From contig JAPEIS010000001.1 in the NCBI GenBank assembly GCA_029531795.1, forward strand, positions 2,170,001 to 2,234,000: a DNA stretch of 64,000 bases, read 5' to 3'. How positions within the stretch are numbered: the stretch's first letter is position 1; every line of letters begins with the position of its first letter. The position numbers were made by a program, and so were the translations under genes. This document shows positions 43,901 through 53,901 of the stretch, piece after piece. This stretch comes from Sclerotinia nivalis. Its lineage: Eukaryota > Ascomycota > Leotiomycetes > Helotiales > Sclerotiniaceae. Under the pieces are notes generated by a model. It saw only the letters and a list, made by a program, of their open reading frames with translations, made no database searches and was not told the DNA's origin.

Positions 43901-44656
43901 TTCGGACGACTCTTCTCGAATTTCATTAAGCACTTCATCACCCTCGTCGTCGGAATTATCGTCGAATACAACCGCTACTCCCTGGCGGTCGTCTATTTCC
44001 GCGCCATTTTCGCCGCTGTTATCTCCATCTGCCATCTCTTCGTCTTCATCCTGCGCGTCGTAATCTGTAATCTTTTTGCCTAGGTTCACAAGCTCGTTGA
44101 ACTGTTTCGGATTCATACTGGCGCCTAGTAAATCATCAATTTCCTTCTTCTTGTCAAAATCCTTCATGTCGTCGTCTTTTAAATACTCCAACACAGCATC
44201 CGTAGCGCTTCGAACAACTTCATGGGGAACGTCTCCCAGATTATTAGCTACCGTAGTTAAAATAAGATCGTAAGTTGCTCGCGTCGCCGAAGTCCTAGGT
44301 CTATACCGAATTCCCTCAACCAATGCATCTGCGGCCGACAATATTCCACTTCCCCGAAGCTGTGCTGGTTCTCCACGCTTGCGTTTGCGCTGTTCTCGTT
44401 CCAAAACATCCTCGCCTTCGCGGTAACCTCCTCTCTCGACATCTGGAAGGCCTAAAGCTTTCTTCTTCTGTTTCGGCGCGTCCTCGCGCGCAGTTCGCGA
44501 CCCCATATCACGAATACTGATTTGCCCCGCAAGTGATTCTGGATCTCCTGTCACCTCATCGTTGCGGCGAGTAACGAATCTACGATCCGCCTGGAGAACC
44601 AGGTTGGACATCGCCGCATATTTATACTGCGATACATCGCGCTGTTGGTCCGTCAT
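37922..44656 (-). CDS. BRR2: Pre-mRNA-splicing helicase Brr2 (U5 snRNP)
   Basis: Ski2-like ATPase that unwinds U4/U6 to activate the spliceosome. A single uninterrupted exon of 2244 residues, the usual size, starting MTDQQRDVSQYKYAAMSN. The N-terminal region (1-500) is acidic with the PWI-like part. The first, active cassette has Walker A APTGSGKTNVGML at about residue 560, DEIH at about 677, SATLPNYRD, and QMLGRAGRPQYD, then a Sec63 module. The second cassette keeps GAPTGSGKTVCAE at about 1415 and DELH at about 1520 but has VGLGVSLANARD in place of SATL and QMFGKATRP in place of the arginine-finger motif, the expected degenerate pseudo-helicase. The C-terminus is acidic (DEDEEGEDEDEE). The lack of introns over 6.7 kb contrasts with its intron-rich neighbours. 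Confidence 0.97.
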   Translation of the reverse strand: MTDQQRDVSQYKYAAMSNLVLQADRRFVTRRNDEVTGDPESLAGQISIRDMGSRTAREDAPKQKKKALGLPDVERGGYREGEDVLEREQRKRKRGEPAQLRGSGILSAADALVEGIRYRPRTSATRATYDLILTTVANNLGDVPHEVVRSATDAVLEYLKDDDMKDFDKKKEIDDLLGASMNPKQFNELVNLGKKITDYDAQDEDEEMADGDNSGENGAEIDDRQGVAVVFDDNSDDEGDEVLNEIREESSEDEDDAQDRPGDEEVAMAGGAGVDRDEEPQEIPEEEAIIMDSGSVQNADSAKDKKDFIPAREIDAYWLQRQIGSVYTDAHVQQLKTQEVLHTLSGAPAEEGGDERPLREIENDLAELFDYEHHELVHKLIANRDKIVWLTRLARAEDAEARGVVEREIASEGLRWILDELRGVAPGDGSKKRKLEIKMDIDVPAEYINGGTKNEEKDKDGLVGGLQPRKLINLENLVFDQGNHLMTNPKVKLPEGSTKRTFKGYEEIHVPPPKKRNDPSDRDIPVTEMPEWARVPFSSTVKLNKIQSQCFPTAFEDDGNMLICAPTGSGKTNVGMLTILREIGKNRNPETGDINLDAFKIVYIAPLKALVQEQVGNFGARLKPYGIKVSELTGDRQLTKQQIADTQIIVTTPEKWDVITRKATDLSYTNLVRLIIIDEIHLLHDDRGPVLESIVSRTIRKMEQTGDPVRLIGLSATLPNYRDVASFLRVDPLKGMFHFDGSYRPCPLRQEFVGITEKKAIKQLKTMNDVTYTKVLEHVGKNRNQMIIFVHSRKETAKTARYIRDKALEMETIGQILRSDVSGTRETLSSEAEEVSDRELKDLLPYGFGIHHAGMNRPDRTSVEELFHEGLIQVLVCTATLAWGVNLPAHTVIIKGTQVYSPEKGSWVELSPQDVLQMLGRAGRPQYDTYGEGIIITTQNEMQYYLSLLNQQLPIESQFVSRLVDNLNAEVVLGNVRSRDEGVEWLGYTYLFVRMLRSPGLYSVGADYEDDSALEQKRVDLIHSAAMVLEKSNLIKYDKKTGKLQATELGRIASHYYITHGSMLTYNHHLQPSITPIELFRVFALSDEFKYIPVRQEEKLELAKLLGRVPIPVKESVEEPHAKINVLLQAYVSRLKLDGLALMADLVYVTQSAGRILRAIFEITLKKGWSSVAKTALELCKMAEKRMWPTMSPLRQFPGCPRDIIQKAERIDVSWANYFDLDPPRMGELLGLPKAGRTVCNLVAKFPRLELQAQVQPMTRSMLRVELTITPKFEWDEEIHGAAESFWIIAEDCDGEDILFHDQFILRKDFAQAEMNEHLVEFTVPITEPMPPHYFITVVSDRWMNCETKLAVSFQKLILPEKFPPHTPLLDLQPLPVAALKIDEFRSLYPDWDRFNKIQTQTFKSLFDTDDNVFVGAPTGSGKTVCAEFALLHHWKKTDSGRVVYIAPFQELVDLRHQDWQKRFSTLLGGKEIVKLTGETTADLKLLERGDLILATPSQWDVLSRQWQRRKNVQNVQLFIADELHMLGGQAGFVYEIIVSRMHYIRSQTELPLRIVGLGVSLANARDIGEWIDAKKHNIYNFSPHVRSVPLELHIQSFTIPHFPSLMLAMAKPTYLAINQMSPGKPALVFVPSRKQARATTRDLLLACVASDDEDRFLHADVDAMKPLLERIQEEALAESISHGIGYYHEALSTGDKRIVKHLYDNRAIQVMVASRDVCWELDCKAHLVIVMGTQFYEGREHRYVDYPLSEILQMFGKATRPMEDKISKGVLMVPAVKREYYKKFLNEALPIESHLQVYLHDAFVSEISTKMIESASDAINWTTFTYFYRRLLANPSYYSLKDTSHEGLSAHLSELVETTLKDLAEFKIIDLDEEDDSVTPLNAAMIAAYYNISYITMQTFLLSLTGRTKLKGILEIVTSATEFESIQIRRHEDSLLRRVYDRLPVKMAQPSFDSPHFKAFVLLQAHFSRMQLPIDLAKDQEIILTKVLGLLSATVDVLSSDGHINAMNAMEMSQMVVQGMWDRDSPLKQIPHFTPEVIKAANESGYVLNGQSDQVPPLIRRIYSIKDIFEFMDAMDPSENPDYEALIKRLGLSQTQLAQAAYFTNSKYPNIELDFKVEDPEEIVSGSPAYIKIKIVRDVDEDDDAAEVDMSVHAPFYPAKKMENWWLVVGDEGSKTLLAIKRVTIGKALNLRLEFTVPTPGEHDLKLFLMSDSYVGVDQDPSFHVSVAEGMDEDEEGEDEDEE

Positions 44657-45110
44657 TTTTGATAAGTCGTCGAATTACGGTGTGAGAGAGGCTGAAGCCT
44701 ATATGGCGGATATTGAGAAGAAATCGTTAGAAGATGGCTGGAAGAGAGCTTTCAAGTCATCTGAAGTGATTCTCCCTTAAACATAGATTATGAAATTTAT
44801 CTCCAATACATTGATGAGTCAAAGAAGGTATGTAAAGAAAATTAGTAGACGCCACAGCAAAGGGTATTTTGATATAAATCAAAGAGGTCTCAAGTTCCCA
44901 AAATTCGCAAAATTAAGGTTTAACGCGAGGCCACTAAATTCATTTTTAATAGGCGCTAGTGGGCCGCTACTTGTACCTATCCGCTACACGTCAACGTCAA
45001 CATCAAAATCACTAAATAAAGTAAACAAAACATTGTCTGTAGTAATTTTAATCAACATCGCTTCTGGGTGTCAAGCAGTTCAAATTATCAGTATTTTTAT
45101 TTTTATCAAA
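44657..45110. promoter_or_regulatory. Divergent promoter of BRR2 and the coiled-coil gene
   Basis: 454 bp between starts. The frame of the right-hand gene stays open back to 44790, but the translated extension is Ile/Lys-rich and unlike protein, so I place the start at 45111. Confidence 0.5.
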
Positions 45111-46682
45111 ATGGATGATTTAGAAAATCTTTCCGATGGTATTAAACAAATACATCATACCTTGAGCACTTACATCAGACAAAGACAGGATGCTCTGCAT
45201 GTTCGACGTGTCCTTGCTGCTCACCTAAATTCTAATGTGAATGCTGGAGAAAGTATCTTGACGCCTACAAGTTCGTCTCTTCCAGAACCTACTTCTGATG
45301 TGAAGCAAGGATTGGGTTTTCCGGGTGTTCAACATGAATATCTACGCAGTCTTCAAGCTAATCTGAAGGCCCAAAGAGACTTTGCAATTCTCAGTACACA
45401 GCATGATGAAACAGAATCTCATAGCGAGATGCGAGCAAGGACTCAAGATAAGGTTACATCTAAGGAAGTATCTCTACACGCTTTTCTAGTTTTAGAAAAG
45501 CAACGTCAGAGGCAAGAACGCTTTCGCATTATCCAAGATATTGTGGATCAACTTGCACAGAAGCCCGCTGCGACACAAGCTTATCTGGACCCAAAGATCT
45601 CGGAAGTGCTGAGAGATGTTGGATCCTTACCGCCAGTACCGCCGAGTGTTATAGCCCCGACAGAATATCACCAAGACTCTGAGAGAATTGAATTGAAATC
45701 ACTGGTCAATCGACTGGAGAAGTCGGTTCTACGAGCACAACTTCTCCTCAAAAAAGAGCAGAAGTTATTGGCAAAAGTTAGAGCTGGCACCACCACATCT
45801 CCAGATCAGCAAGAACAGGGTAGTCGACAGCAAGCACTGGGAACAACCCGTAATGAACTAATCAACTGGATCGAGATGGAATTAGGGAAAGCCGGAGATT
45901 CGACACCAGCAACGGAGGGAAAAGGCCCAAGTATGCCGGAGCATGAGGGAAAAGAATACATTGATTCTCAACTTGCATCCATAAAGCAAATATATGGGCA
46001 ATACCTTGATATCAGGAAAAGATTAATCGTCGCTGCTACTGGGGATCTTACTACACCACTCCCTACAGATCTTGGAACAGAAGATTCATCTGGCATGCTC
46101 ATAGAAGAAAATCCAAATGACTCCTCGAACATCACAAATGTGCCGACATATCCTTACCTTGAAGATTTGGTTCTCATCTCAAACGAGCAGAAGTCCACCA
46201 TACAGCAAAGGTCTTATCTAACTAGCAGTCTCACAAGGCAACACAAAGAAGCCGGTAAAGATCTGGATAAGCTAGTCGACGAAAGCCATCTCTTGCCTGC
46301 TTATCCCATGCAGACTATTACCACCTCTCAAGGGAAAAGGCTTGGAGATCCGATATCGTTCGAAGAGGATATTTCGAATAGTGATAAGCCAAGTTCATCC
46401 AGTCGAGCCAAAGCCTGGGTCTTTGCGGCCGAGTCAAGTAGCATCGCGACTAAAGAGGCAGTTTTAGAAAGATTAGAAGATGGAGAATCCGCTCTTGCAG
46501 AAGCCTATAAGACTTTAAACGGCCTTCAAATTCTTTTGGGGTGTCTTCCCGAGGGACAGGGCGTAGAAGGAGATGTACCTGTTGGCAGGCAAAAGCTGGG
46601 GATCTCGAATATCGGGGGTGTCTGGTCTACTCTGGATGGCAATCTTGGTGTCATAAGGACAGACGATTTGATGTCGGATTAA
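45111..46682 (+). CDS. Coiled-coil protein of unknown function
   Basis: Single exon from ATG 45111 (MDDLENLSDGIKQIHHTLST), 523 residues. The protein is mostly helical. Clear coiled-coil stretches are SLHAFLVLEKQRQRQERFRI to DIVDQLA, and RIELKSLVNRLEKSVLRAQLL to KKEQKLLAKV; a third helical region includes EYIDSQLASIKQIYGQYLDI. The C-terminus has VLERLEDGESALAEAYKTLN then a Gly-rich end. There is no membrane span or signal peptide. The architecture is like cytoskeletal or kinetochore scaffold proteins (augmin-type, for example), but I do not recognise the family. Divergent from BRR2 and upstream of RFC2 on the same strand. Confidence 0.8.
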   Translation: MDDLENLSDGIKQIHHTLSTYIRQRQDALHVRRVLAAHLNSNVNAGESILTPTSSSLPEPTSDVKQGLGFPGVQHEYLRSLQANLKAQRDFAILSTQHDETESHSEMRARTQDKVTSKEVSLHAFLVLEKQRQRQERFRIIQDIVDQLAQKPAATQAYLDPKISEVLRDVGSLPPVPPSVIAPTEYHQDSERIELKSLVNRLEKSVLRAQLLLKKEQKLLAKVRAGTTTSPDQQEQGSRQQALGTTRNELINWIEMELGKAGDSTPATEGKGPSMPEHEGKEYIDSQLASIKQIYGQYLDIRKRLIVAATGDLTTPLPTDLGTEDSSGMLIEENPNDSSNITNVPTYPYLEDLVLISNEQKSTIQQRSYLTSSLTRQHKEAGKDLDKLVDESHLLPAYPMQTITTSQGKRLGDPISFEEDISNSDKPSSSSRAKAWVFAAESSSIATKEAVLERLEDGESALAEAYKTLNGLQILLGCLPEGQGVEGDVPVGRQKLGISNIGGVWSTLDGNLGVIRTDDLMSD

Positions 46683-47146
46683 ACACATTATAAGAAGGCC
46701 TAGTGGTTTGGCTTCTTGAGGCTCAAACGTCAATACCTAGGTAGGACTATATATGGTTTGGATGGCCCAGACATCGGAGTGGCATCTGGCTGGTCTCATG
46801 GTAACGATAGCAAGAAAGCAGGGCGGAACATGGTATAGTCATTGTATGAGGCAAAATTGGACAAGTATACAGCATTATGCATTGTAAATTAAAAATTTCC
46901 CAAAATATTACTTACTTGATATCATTTGAACACAAAAATATTTACGAAATAAGGATTGCATTTTTGACGCATGTGAATGAAGCCGGTAGGTAGCCTAAGA
47001 TTTCGAGGTATTTCAGCCTCGCGCTAAATATGTCGCGTAAAGTGGAATTTCACGACGCGTCTCCCTCGATAATGTGATATCCGCCATCTGAAGTTCAAAC
47101 TTTTTGCAGCTTGTAAATCTTAGGAAAATTCCGTATCTTCTTCACC
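46683..47146. promoter_or_regulatory. RFC2 promoter region with MCB box
   Basis: 464 bp. ACGCGT at 47055-47060 lies 87 bp upstream of the RFC2 ATG, with a partial TCGCGT at about 47029. This is the MluI cell-cycle box core typical of replication genes in fungi. Function inferred. Confidence 0.5.
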
Positions 47147-48474
47147 ATGGCTAGCTTCTTCGATATTAAAGCTCGCAAGGCGGAAGCTGCTTCGAATGGC
47201 ACCGCCAATACAAAAGAGAAGCCCAAGGAAAACAATCGGATGCAGCCATGGGTTGAAAAATAGTCAGTCATTGGTTTGAGCATAATCTCTTTCTTTCAGA
47301 GCTTTGCTGATGATTTCGCAGTCGTCCGAAAGGCTTGGGGGATGTTACAGCACAAGATCATACCATTACTGTTTTGCAACGCACACTCCAATCCTCTAAT
47401 GTTAGCTTTTTCTTTCCCTCCCCTCCTAAAACTACCTCTTAACAACCTACCTCACAGCTTCCTCATATGCTCTTCTATGGCCCTCCAGGTACGGGTAAAA
47501 CATCCACCGTTCTCGCTCTCGCCAAAGAACTTTACGGCCCCGAACTCATTAAATCCCGAGTCCTTGAACTCAACGCCTCTGACGAACGAGGAATATCCAT
47601 TGTCCGCGAAAAAGTAAAGGATTTCGCTCGTATGCAACTTTCCAATCCTTCCCCCGCCTATCGTCAGAAATACCCATGTCCACCTTACAAAATCATTATA
47701 TTGGATGAGGCGGATAGTATGACGCAGGATGCGCAGAGTGCGTTGAGAAGAACGATGGAGACGTATAGCAGGATTACGAGATTTTGTTTGATTTGCAATT
47801 ATGTGACGAGGATTATTGATCCGTTGGCGAGTAGGTGTAGTAAGTTTCGGTTCAAGAGTTTGGATAAGGGGAATGCAGTGGTGAGGGTGAGGGAGATTGC
47901 GGATAAGGAGGGAGTTAAGTTGGAGGAGGGGGCGGTGGAAGCATTGATTAAGTGCAGTGAGGGGGATTTGAGAAAGGCGATTACATATTTACAGAGTGCA
48001 GCCAGGTTGGTTAGGGCGGTTAGTCTAAAGGACGAGGAGAGTGATAATGGGGATAAAATGGATGTGGATGCGAAGATGGTTACGGTCAGCAGTGTGGAAG
48101 ATATTGCTGGAGTTATACCGGATAACACGATCGAAAAGCTGGTCAAGGCCATGCAACCAAAATCAAGAGGGGTCGTATACGATGCTGTATCAAAAGTAGT
48201 CGTTGATATGGTGGCAGATGGGTGGAGTGGCACACAGGTCGTCTCACAGGTATGTATCATTCTTTCCCTCATTTCCGCATGGAGCACTAGAAGCTAATAA
48301 AGGTAACAGCTTTACCAAACCATCATCAACTCCGAATTCATCGCCGACTCCCACAAAAATAAAATCGTAGCTCTCTTTTCAGAAGCAGACAAACGACTTG
48401 TGGATGGTGCAGATGAACATCTCACCATCCTCGACTTGTCATTGAGAATATCCAATATTCTAGCTAGTTCTTGA
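47147..48474 (+). CDS. RFC2: Replication factor C subunit 2 (yeast Rfc2, human RFC4 type)
   Basis: Small AAA+ subunit of the clamp loader that places PCNA on DNA. Exons 47147-47262, 47322-47400, 47458-48249 and 48310-48474 encode 383 residues. Start [25 protein letters not shown] is split by intron 1. Walker A is [11 protein letters not shown] (about residue 72), then [20 protein letters not shown], Walker [12 protein letters not shown], the SRC motif in [16 protein letters not shown], and sensor 2 in [13 protein letters not shown]. The C-terminal collar ends [19 protein letters not shown]. The [14 protein letters not shown] block distinguishes this subunit from the other RFC chains. The 5' splice site of exon 2 is a slightly weak GTTAGC. 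Confidence 0.95.
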
Positions 48475-49862
48475 TTGGTATTTGACATGCTCTCGTGGGT
48501 CGAAAAATGGATTGGGATCATGTATGCATAGCAAAGGTATTGGCGTTAAGGTTCCTAAGATACGTTGAAGCGGAAATGATATTAGGAAGAGCGTATGTAG
48601 CTATAGTATGTATCATGACCTGCATTTTCATACCTAATTTAAATTATATGAATGTATAAAGATTAATATGAGTCTGTAACGTTTGTTCATCGCCGATGTT
48701 TTCAGAAGAGATACTAAATGGAATATAGTTGTTCCAGTTCCATAGCATCTCCGAGTTTTGTTGCACGTCTGACGCCCCAAGAAACTTTTGCATTATTGCT
48801 CCAAATTCAAATTTGAAAGAAGGGATCTATTGAGGAAGGTTTCCTAATGCTGAAATATATGTTTCGGGGATTTCGAAAGAAGATTGTGCGAGTTTGAGGT
48901 GGTTGAAGTTGGGTTGAGGAGGAGGGTTGATTGGTGTTGCTTTGTTTATGTGTAAATAGTGCAAGTGAATTGGAATGATGTGCCTCGGCATCTTCTGAGG
49001 GATGGGATTGGGTGGCATGGGTTGAAGTGAATTAAGATGGGTTGAATTGGATGAGATGGGGTTTGGATGGGATGACGGGATGGGACATGATGGATGTTAT
49101 CCCGATAGGTTGAGGTGGTAATATAAATGCAAATTCAACACCTAAACTGCCTCAAAAGCTAAGCTAGTCATCATTTATCTCTCCCTTTTCCTATCGAGCA
49201 CCCAATAATCGCTGATGTTTACTGCAGTATCCATGATTGGACCTGGTCTAATTCTTAGAATATATAGGTTTCTTTCCTTTGCTTTGACGTTCCAACCTGC
49301 GTGAGAGTGAAAACATATATCAAATTGTCCCTTGTATTCAGAATGATATGATGAGGCATTTGAGCTTCAATTGCTGGGTATCTTAAGATATATAAGCCCC
49401 AGCGCTACCTCGATCTTAGATTTGAAGTCAGATATTGAAGGCTGTCATGAAGAATGCAAGCCTCGAAGACCATTAGTTTGTCAGGTCTAGAATCAGATAT
49501 GGAAGGGTGTCCTCGGGTTGATCTCCTGGGTATCACAAATTGTTAAATCACACATTAATGACTTGAATTTTGGAAACAGTCAGACAAGTAGTGGAATCAT
49601 CGAAGCGATGCTGTGTAAATGAATGGTATCCATTAAGGACCTAGTTAAAACAAGTAAACTAAACCAATCGTAAAATGATATGAAAGATCCTTCCAACCCA
49701 ACCATCCAGCACCAAACTAGAAAAGCAAATGTACCAACCAACCATCAAGAACCAACCAAAAAAAAAGTTCATAATCAAGTCCATTTCCATGTGGACGCTC
49801 GTATGCTCTCACAAGTATTATCCTTGAAATCCTCATTGCTCACACTTCCTCTCATCTCATCA
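48475..49862. other. Intergenic region between convergent genes
   Basis: About 1.4 kb. The part 48890-49100 is G-rich on the + strand with many GATGGG/GGATGGG-like words, a degenerate low-complexity tract. Nothing else supported. Confidence 0.55.
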
Positions 49863-51595
49863 TCAGTTTGTGTCTTCCATTATTTCAAAGTCCGCAGCTC
49901 CTTTAACTAATTTTTTCAACCTCTTCTCAATAATATTTCGTCCCTCAAGCGTTCTCCAAACCTCCGAAGGAGCCTTATTGACCACATCCCAACTTATCAG
50001 ACTGTCCGTCAAATGAGTAAGATCTTCTTGTTTCCTCTTCCACTCGTCATTCCTCCTGACCTCGATACCGGAGCTAATCACTACAAGCGGCGTAGTATCA
50101 TATTGTATGTTTCTCGCGCTACTAATCTCGTTCTTCGTTAACGAATTAGCGACGAGGGATTCTTGGAGTTTGGCTTTGAGGTATTTTCCACCCTGATAAG
50201 CTGAACGCCCGAATACTCGATCTTCACGTGTGCGACCGTTGAAAATGGCGCCAAATGTACGATCTAAACCGAGGGGTGAGAGCACACCGCGACCCCAGAG
50301 AAAAAACCCTCTTTGTGGTGATCCGAGACGATAGAGAAGATCCTCGTGGAGGGGATCGATGAGTAAAAGACCTGCGACCTCACGACCGTGTCGGGAGGCA
50401 AATATGCGGCTATAGATACTGCCTACTCCTGCACTAGCAAGAATCCAAGGGCCTTCTTCACCTGCACGAGCGAGAGCTTCTGAGAGCACGTCCGCTGCCA
50501 TGCCAGCTGAGAATGGAGATGGCGCATTATCGGACCACGCAATGCCAGGTCGATCAGAATAACAGTATCGGCTGATGCTTCCATTGGCGTAAGCATTCGT
50601 TGCGATTCGCATCATGCTATGTTCAAAAGGTCCATCACCGGCTTCGAATAGCACTGTTGGATTCTTGTTGCCCTTTGCATCGGTGAGGTTACCTTCGCAA
50701 AAGACATGAATTTGGAATTTGTCACCATCGACGTAGTATCGTTCCCCTGGTGGCGCAAGTGAAGCGTCGCGAGCCCTCAGAATCAATGTTGCAGTTAAGA
50801 GAATAGTGACGAGTGCTAGGATTATTAGAATGATTGTAGATGTCAAGACAGAACACCATTCTCTAAGTGTACGGCGAGTCTCTGCGCGCCCAGTCAAGCG
50901 CTCCTCCTCTTCCACTTTACCAGCTGCTACGACTCGATCCGTGACAATCGTCCATGTAGATATGAGCAGAGCCCAAAGAACACTAGCAATACCAACCCAT
51001 CCTTCCTCTACACGGAGGCGTGGAACAGCGACAATCATTATCGCGTCGACCAGTAGAATTACGGCAATAACGAGACATGTTACTTGTGCCGCATTGGATG
51101 GTGTCGAGAAGAAGAGAAGTACAATGAGTAACAGGCCGAGTGTCAAGGTAGTATAGGAGAAATCGAAGAAGCCAGAGCCCCTTGAGTGCATTCCTGGTGG
51201 GGAAACAAATATCGACATCAGTAGTAGCACCCACCAAAGAAAGGTGATAATGGCGAATAAAACCGTGAAGTATCGTAGGAATCGTACACTCCATAAGTTA
51301 TATGGAGACACCTATGTGCGTATATTATCAGCTTAAAATCGCAGGTTATGTGGCGAATTTGATTGGAAGGGGGAGAGCTTACAGCCGGATCATCGGGACT
51401 CAAGAAACCATCATGACTGGGTGGAAGTAGACGAGTACGTTCGTCAGCCTCATGGGGATAACGAGGTTGAGGGGGTGATTGTTGAGAAGCTACATGTTCA
51501 TGTGAATCTCCATTTTGAGAATGGGCACGAGAATGCACACTTCCTGGAGGAGAATCATGATCGCCATCCTTCTTGGAACCCCATAGGGAAACCAT
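49863..51595 (-). CDS. DUF2417 multi-span membrane protein with alpha/beta-hydrolase domain
   Basis: Exons 51595-51383 and 51311-49863 (71-nt intron) give 553 residues from MVSLWGSKKDGDHDSPPGS. The first 70 residues are hydrophilic and contain RTRLLPPSHDGF, like vacuolar sorting tails. Four to five hydrophobic spans follow: YFTVLFAIITFLWWVLLLMS, TLTLGLLLIVLLFFSTPS, QVTCLVIAVILLVDAIMIVA, IASVLWALLISTWTIVT and STIILIILALVTILLTATL. The rest is a hydrolase-like lumenal domain: NPTVLFEAGDGPFEHSM, YCYSDRPGIAWS, and GPWILASAGVGSIYSRIFAS where Ala-Gly replaces the usual His-Ser of the nucleophile elbow. A catalytic serine is therefore uncertain. Divergent from PPE1. Confidence 0.85.
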
Positions 51596-52578
51596 ATCGA
51601 CTCTGTCGAAGCGCACTTAATTGGTAGGGACTTCGGCGACAATGATGATATGCTATATCGTGTGTGAAAAGATGAAAAATTGATATGAGATGAGATGAGA
51701 TGAGATGAGATGAGATGATAAGAAATACAAATTTCCTAGTAAACCATGAAATGAAAATAAATTCAAAAGGAGATCGTCACCATGAAATACCTGGGCACCA
51801 ATGATGTTGACGCTGTTAAAGTAAACTAAAAGAAACTAAAGGTCAAGCAAGGAACGAAGTTGTTTTCGTTGATCTGGGCTAAGTAGATCTGGCGTCGTAC
51901 TTAATTGTGTTTGATGTAGCTAAGTAGCTAGCTTAGCTAGCTTTGTGTTGTTATTTTTTGAGTTTCCTCCCTCCTGTGTGTAGATTTGATTCGAGTTTGG
52001 TTTAGTTTTGGGGGCTTGGTCAATGATGGAAGAGGTTGGGCTTGTTGAGTGAAGCTATTTTGAAGAAGACCCGAGGAAAACGGAGAGTATGACGTCAGGT
52101 TCTTTATGCAAACTGCAACATGGCAATTACACAAAAGTATTGAAATTTGCCATGACCATGATTTTTGAATTTGTCGCTGAGTTCACCAATTAATTGGCTT
52201 CTCTTTTTGATCCTGCAGATTGATGGCATAAGTAGGTCCTTACTAGGGCCTACCTATACTTCACATACATTTTAATCTATACTCGAGTATGAGTATGAGT
52301 TAGGTAATTGATGACGGCTATTTCTCAATGTCGATCATTCATTTGTGTGACTAAGCAATGTCAAATGTTCTTATCTTATCTGTGCTTTGTCGGTTGACAT
52401 TAAAGTGCAACATTTGAATTGAAAGCTTCTCAATTTCTTTGAGATCTATGCACAATGTGTACTTGAAATTCTTTTGGCCATTTTCAATGTATGAGTTTGG
52501 CTTGTTCTTTTCTTTCACAAATAATTTGATCACCAACTCCCTACAACTAAATAACACAGAATTGATTAAGACAACAAC
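51596..52578. other. Divergent intergenic region with microsatellite
   Basis: About 1 kb between the DUF2417 gene and PPE1 starts. Includes six TGAGA units (51686-51715) and a near-palindromic run of AGCTAG words at about 51918-51942. No gene supported. Confidence 0.55.
51686..51715. repeat. (TGAGA)6 microsatellite
   Basis: Six perfect TGAGA pentamers about 90 bp upstream of the DUF2417 start codon, in its leader or promoter. Confidence 0.95.
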
Positions 52579-53901
52579 ATGAGCGATTTACAACGGTCCT
52601 TCGTTAAACCTAAGCTCCCAAAGTTCGCTCCTCCAATGTTCAACGAAGCTGATGAGGAGGAAGAGATTGATATTCCTGGTGAATTGCCGGATCTGCCAGT
52701 GGATGATGACTCTTCCTCGGCATCTTCAGCTTCATCTACTGGCACTATCATACCATCCTCGAACCAGAAATTGTTTGCTCGGCCGCAAGGGTTTGTTCCT
52801 GCTTACAGCTATATTTTTGTGCCGAGCTGATATCTTTGATACCATCAGTATTCCCAATAAACGGACGATGGACGAGATACCGTGGACGACGTATTTCGAG
52901 CGAGAGCTATTTCTTGAACATAAGATGGAGCCGGAGACCATAATGCACCATGCATATCTTACATCTCCTGTTGGGTCTGCACCTTTATTTGTTACACATC
53001 ATGGGGCGGGATCATCCGGTCTGTCATTTGCTGTTTTGACGTCGGAAATTCGAAAAAAGCTACCTTCTGCGGGTATACTTTCTCTTGATGCTCGTGGTCA
53101 TGGTTCTACGGATATCTCCCCAGAAGCAGAACTTCTTGATCTTAGCCTAGAGACATTAAGTTCAGACCTATTATATGTCATTGAAGCTACAAAAGATAGA
53201 ATGGGTTGGAAAGAACTTCCGCCTCTTGTACTTGTTGGCCACTCTCTTGGCGGGGCAGTTATTACAGACGTTGCAAAGAGCGGAAAGCTAGGCCGCTCAG
53301 TCCTTGGCTACGCAGTTCTTGACGTAGTTGAGGGTTCTGCTATGGATGCTCTTCAAAGCATGCAAACCTACTTATCGACTCGACCACTAGGTTTTCCTTC
53401 TCTGCAATCTGGCATTGAGTGGCACACGAGATCGAGAACAATACGAAATACATTGTCGGCGCGAACGAGTGTACCTGCGCTACTGAAATACGATGAAGAA
53501 GCTGGCGGATCACGATCATGGACATGGCGCACAAACTTGGGGGCCACTCAGCCATTTTGGGAAGGTTGGTTTGTTGGGCTCAGTAAAAAGTTCCTCGAGG
53601 CCAAGGGTGGAAAGCTATTACTGCTTGCTGGGACAGACAGACTCGATAAAGAGTTGATCATTGGACAAATGCAAGGTAAGAACCATCTATCTATGTAAAT
53701 CTGAATTTAGTAGGCTCAAGCTGACAATCAATAGGGAAGTATGCGCTGCAAGTTTTTCCTGAGGCCGGGCATTTTGTTCATGAAGACCTTCCTGAAAAGA
53801 CAGCGATGGTGTTAGTAGACTTCTATTCAAGAAATGACCGGAGTGCGTTGGTACTACCACCGAAAGTGTCAGATCTCATTAGGGCTGGTAAGAAAGTATG
53901 A
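52579..53901 (+). CDS. PPE1: Protein phosphatase methylesterase 1
   Basis: Serine hydrolase that demethylates the C-terminal leucine of the PP2A catalytic subunit. Exons 52579-52790, 52849-53675 and 53735-53901 give 401 residues. The N-terminus (MSDLQRSFVKPKLPKFAPPM) and acidic linker are typical for fungi. The junction is CAA-GG|T (RPQG-IPNKRTMDEIPWTTYF), with donor GTTTGT and acceptor ATCAG chosen to hold frame. Active-site elements: oxyanion region VTHHGAGSSGLSFA, LSLDARGHGST, nucleophile Ser in LVLVGHSLGGAVI, the conserved VLDVVEGSAMDAL segment, and His in VFPEAGHFVHED. The usual VQLIN-type methyl-binding end is replaced by ALVLPPKVSDLIRAGKKV. Confidence 0.94.

Noticed and set aside
44790..45110. 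N-terminal extension of the coiled-coil protein
   Set aside because: The frame is open, but the translation is Ile/Lys/Asn-rich and resembles promoter sequence; ATG 45111 is the better start.
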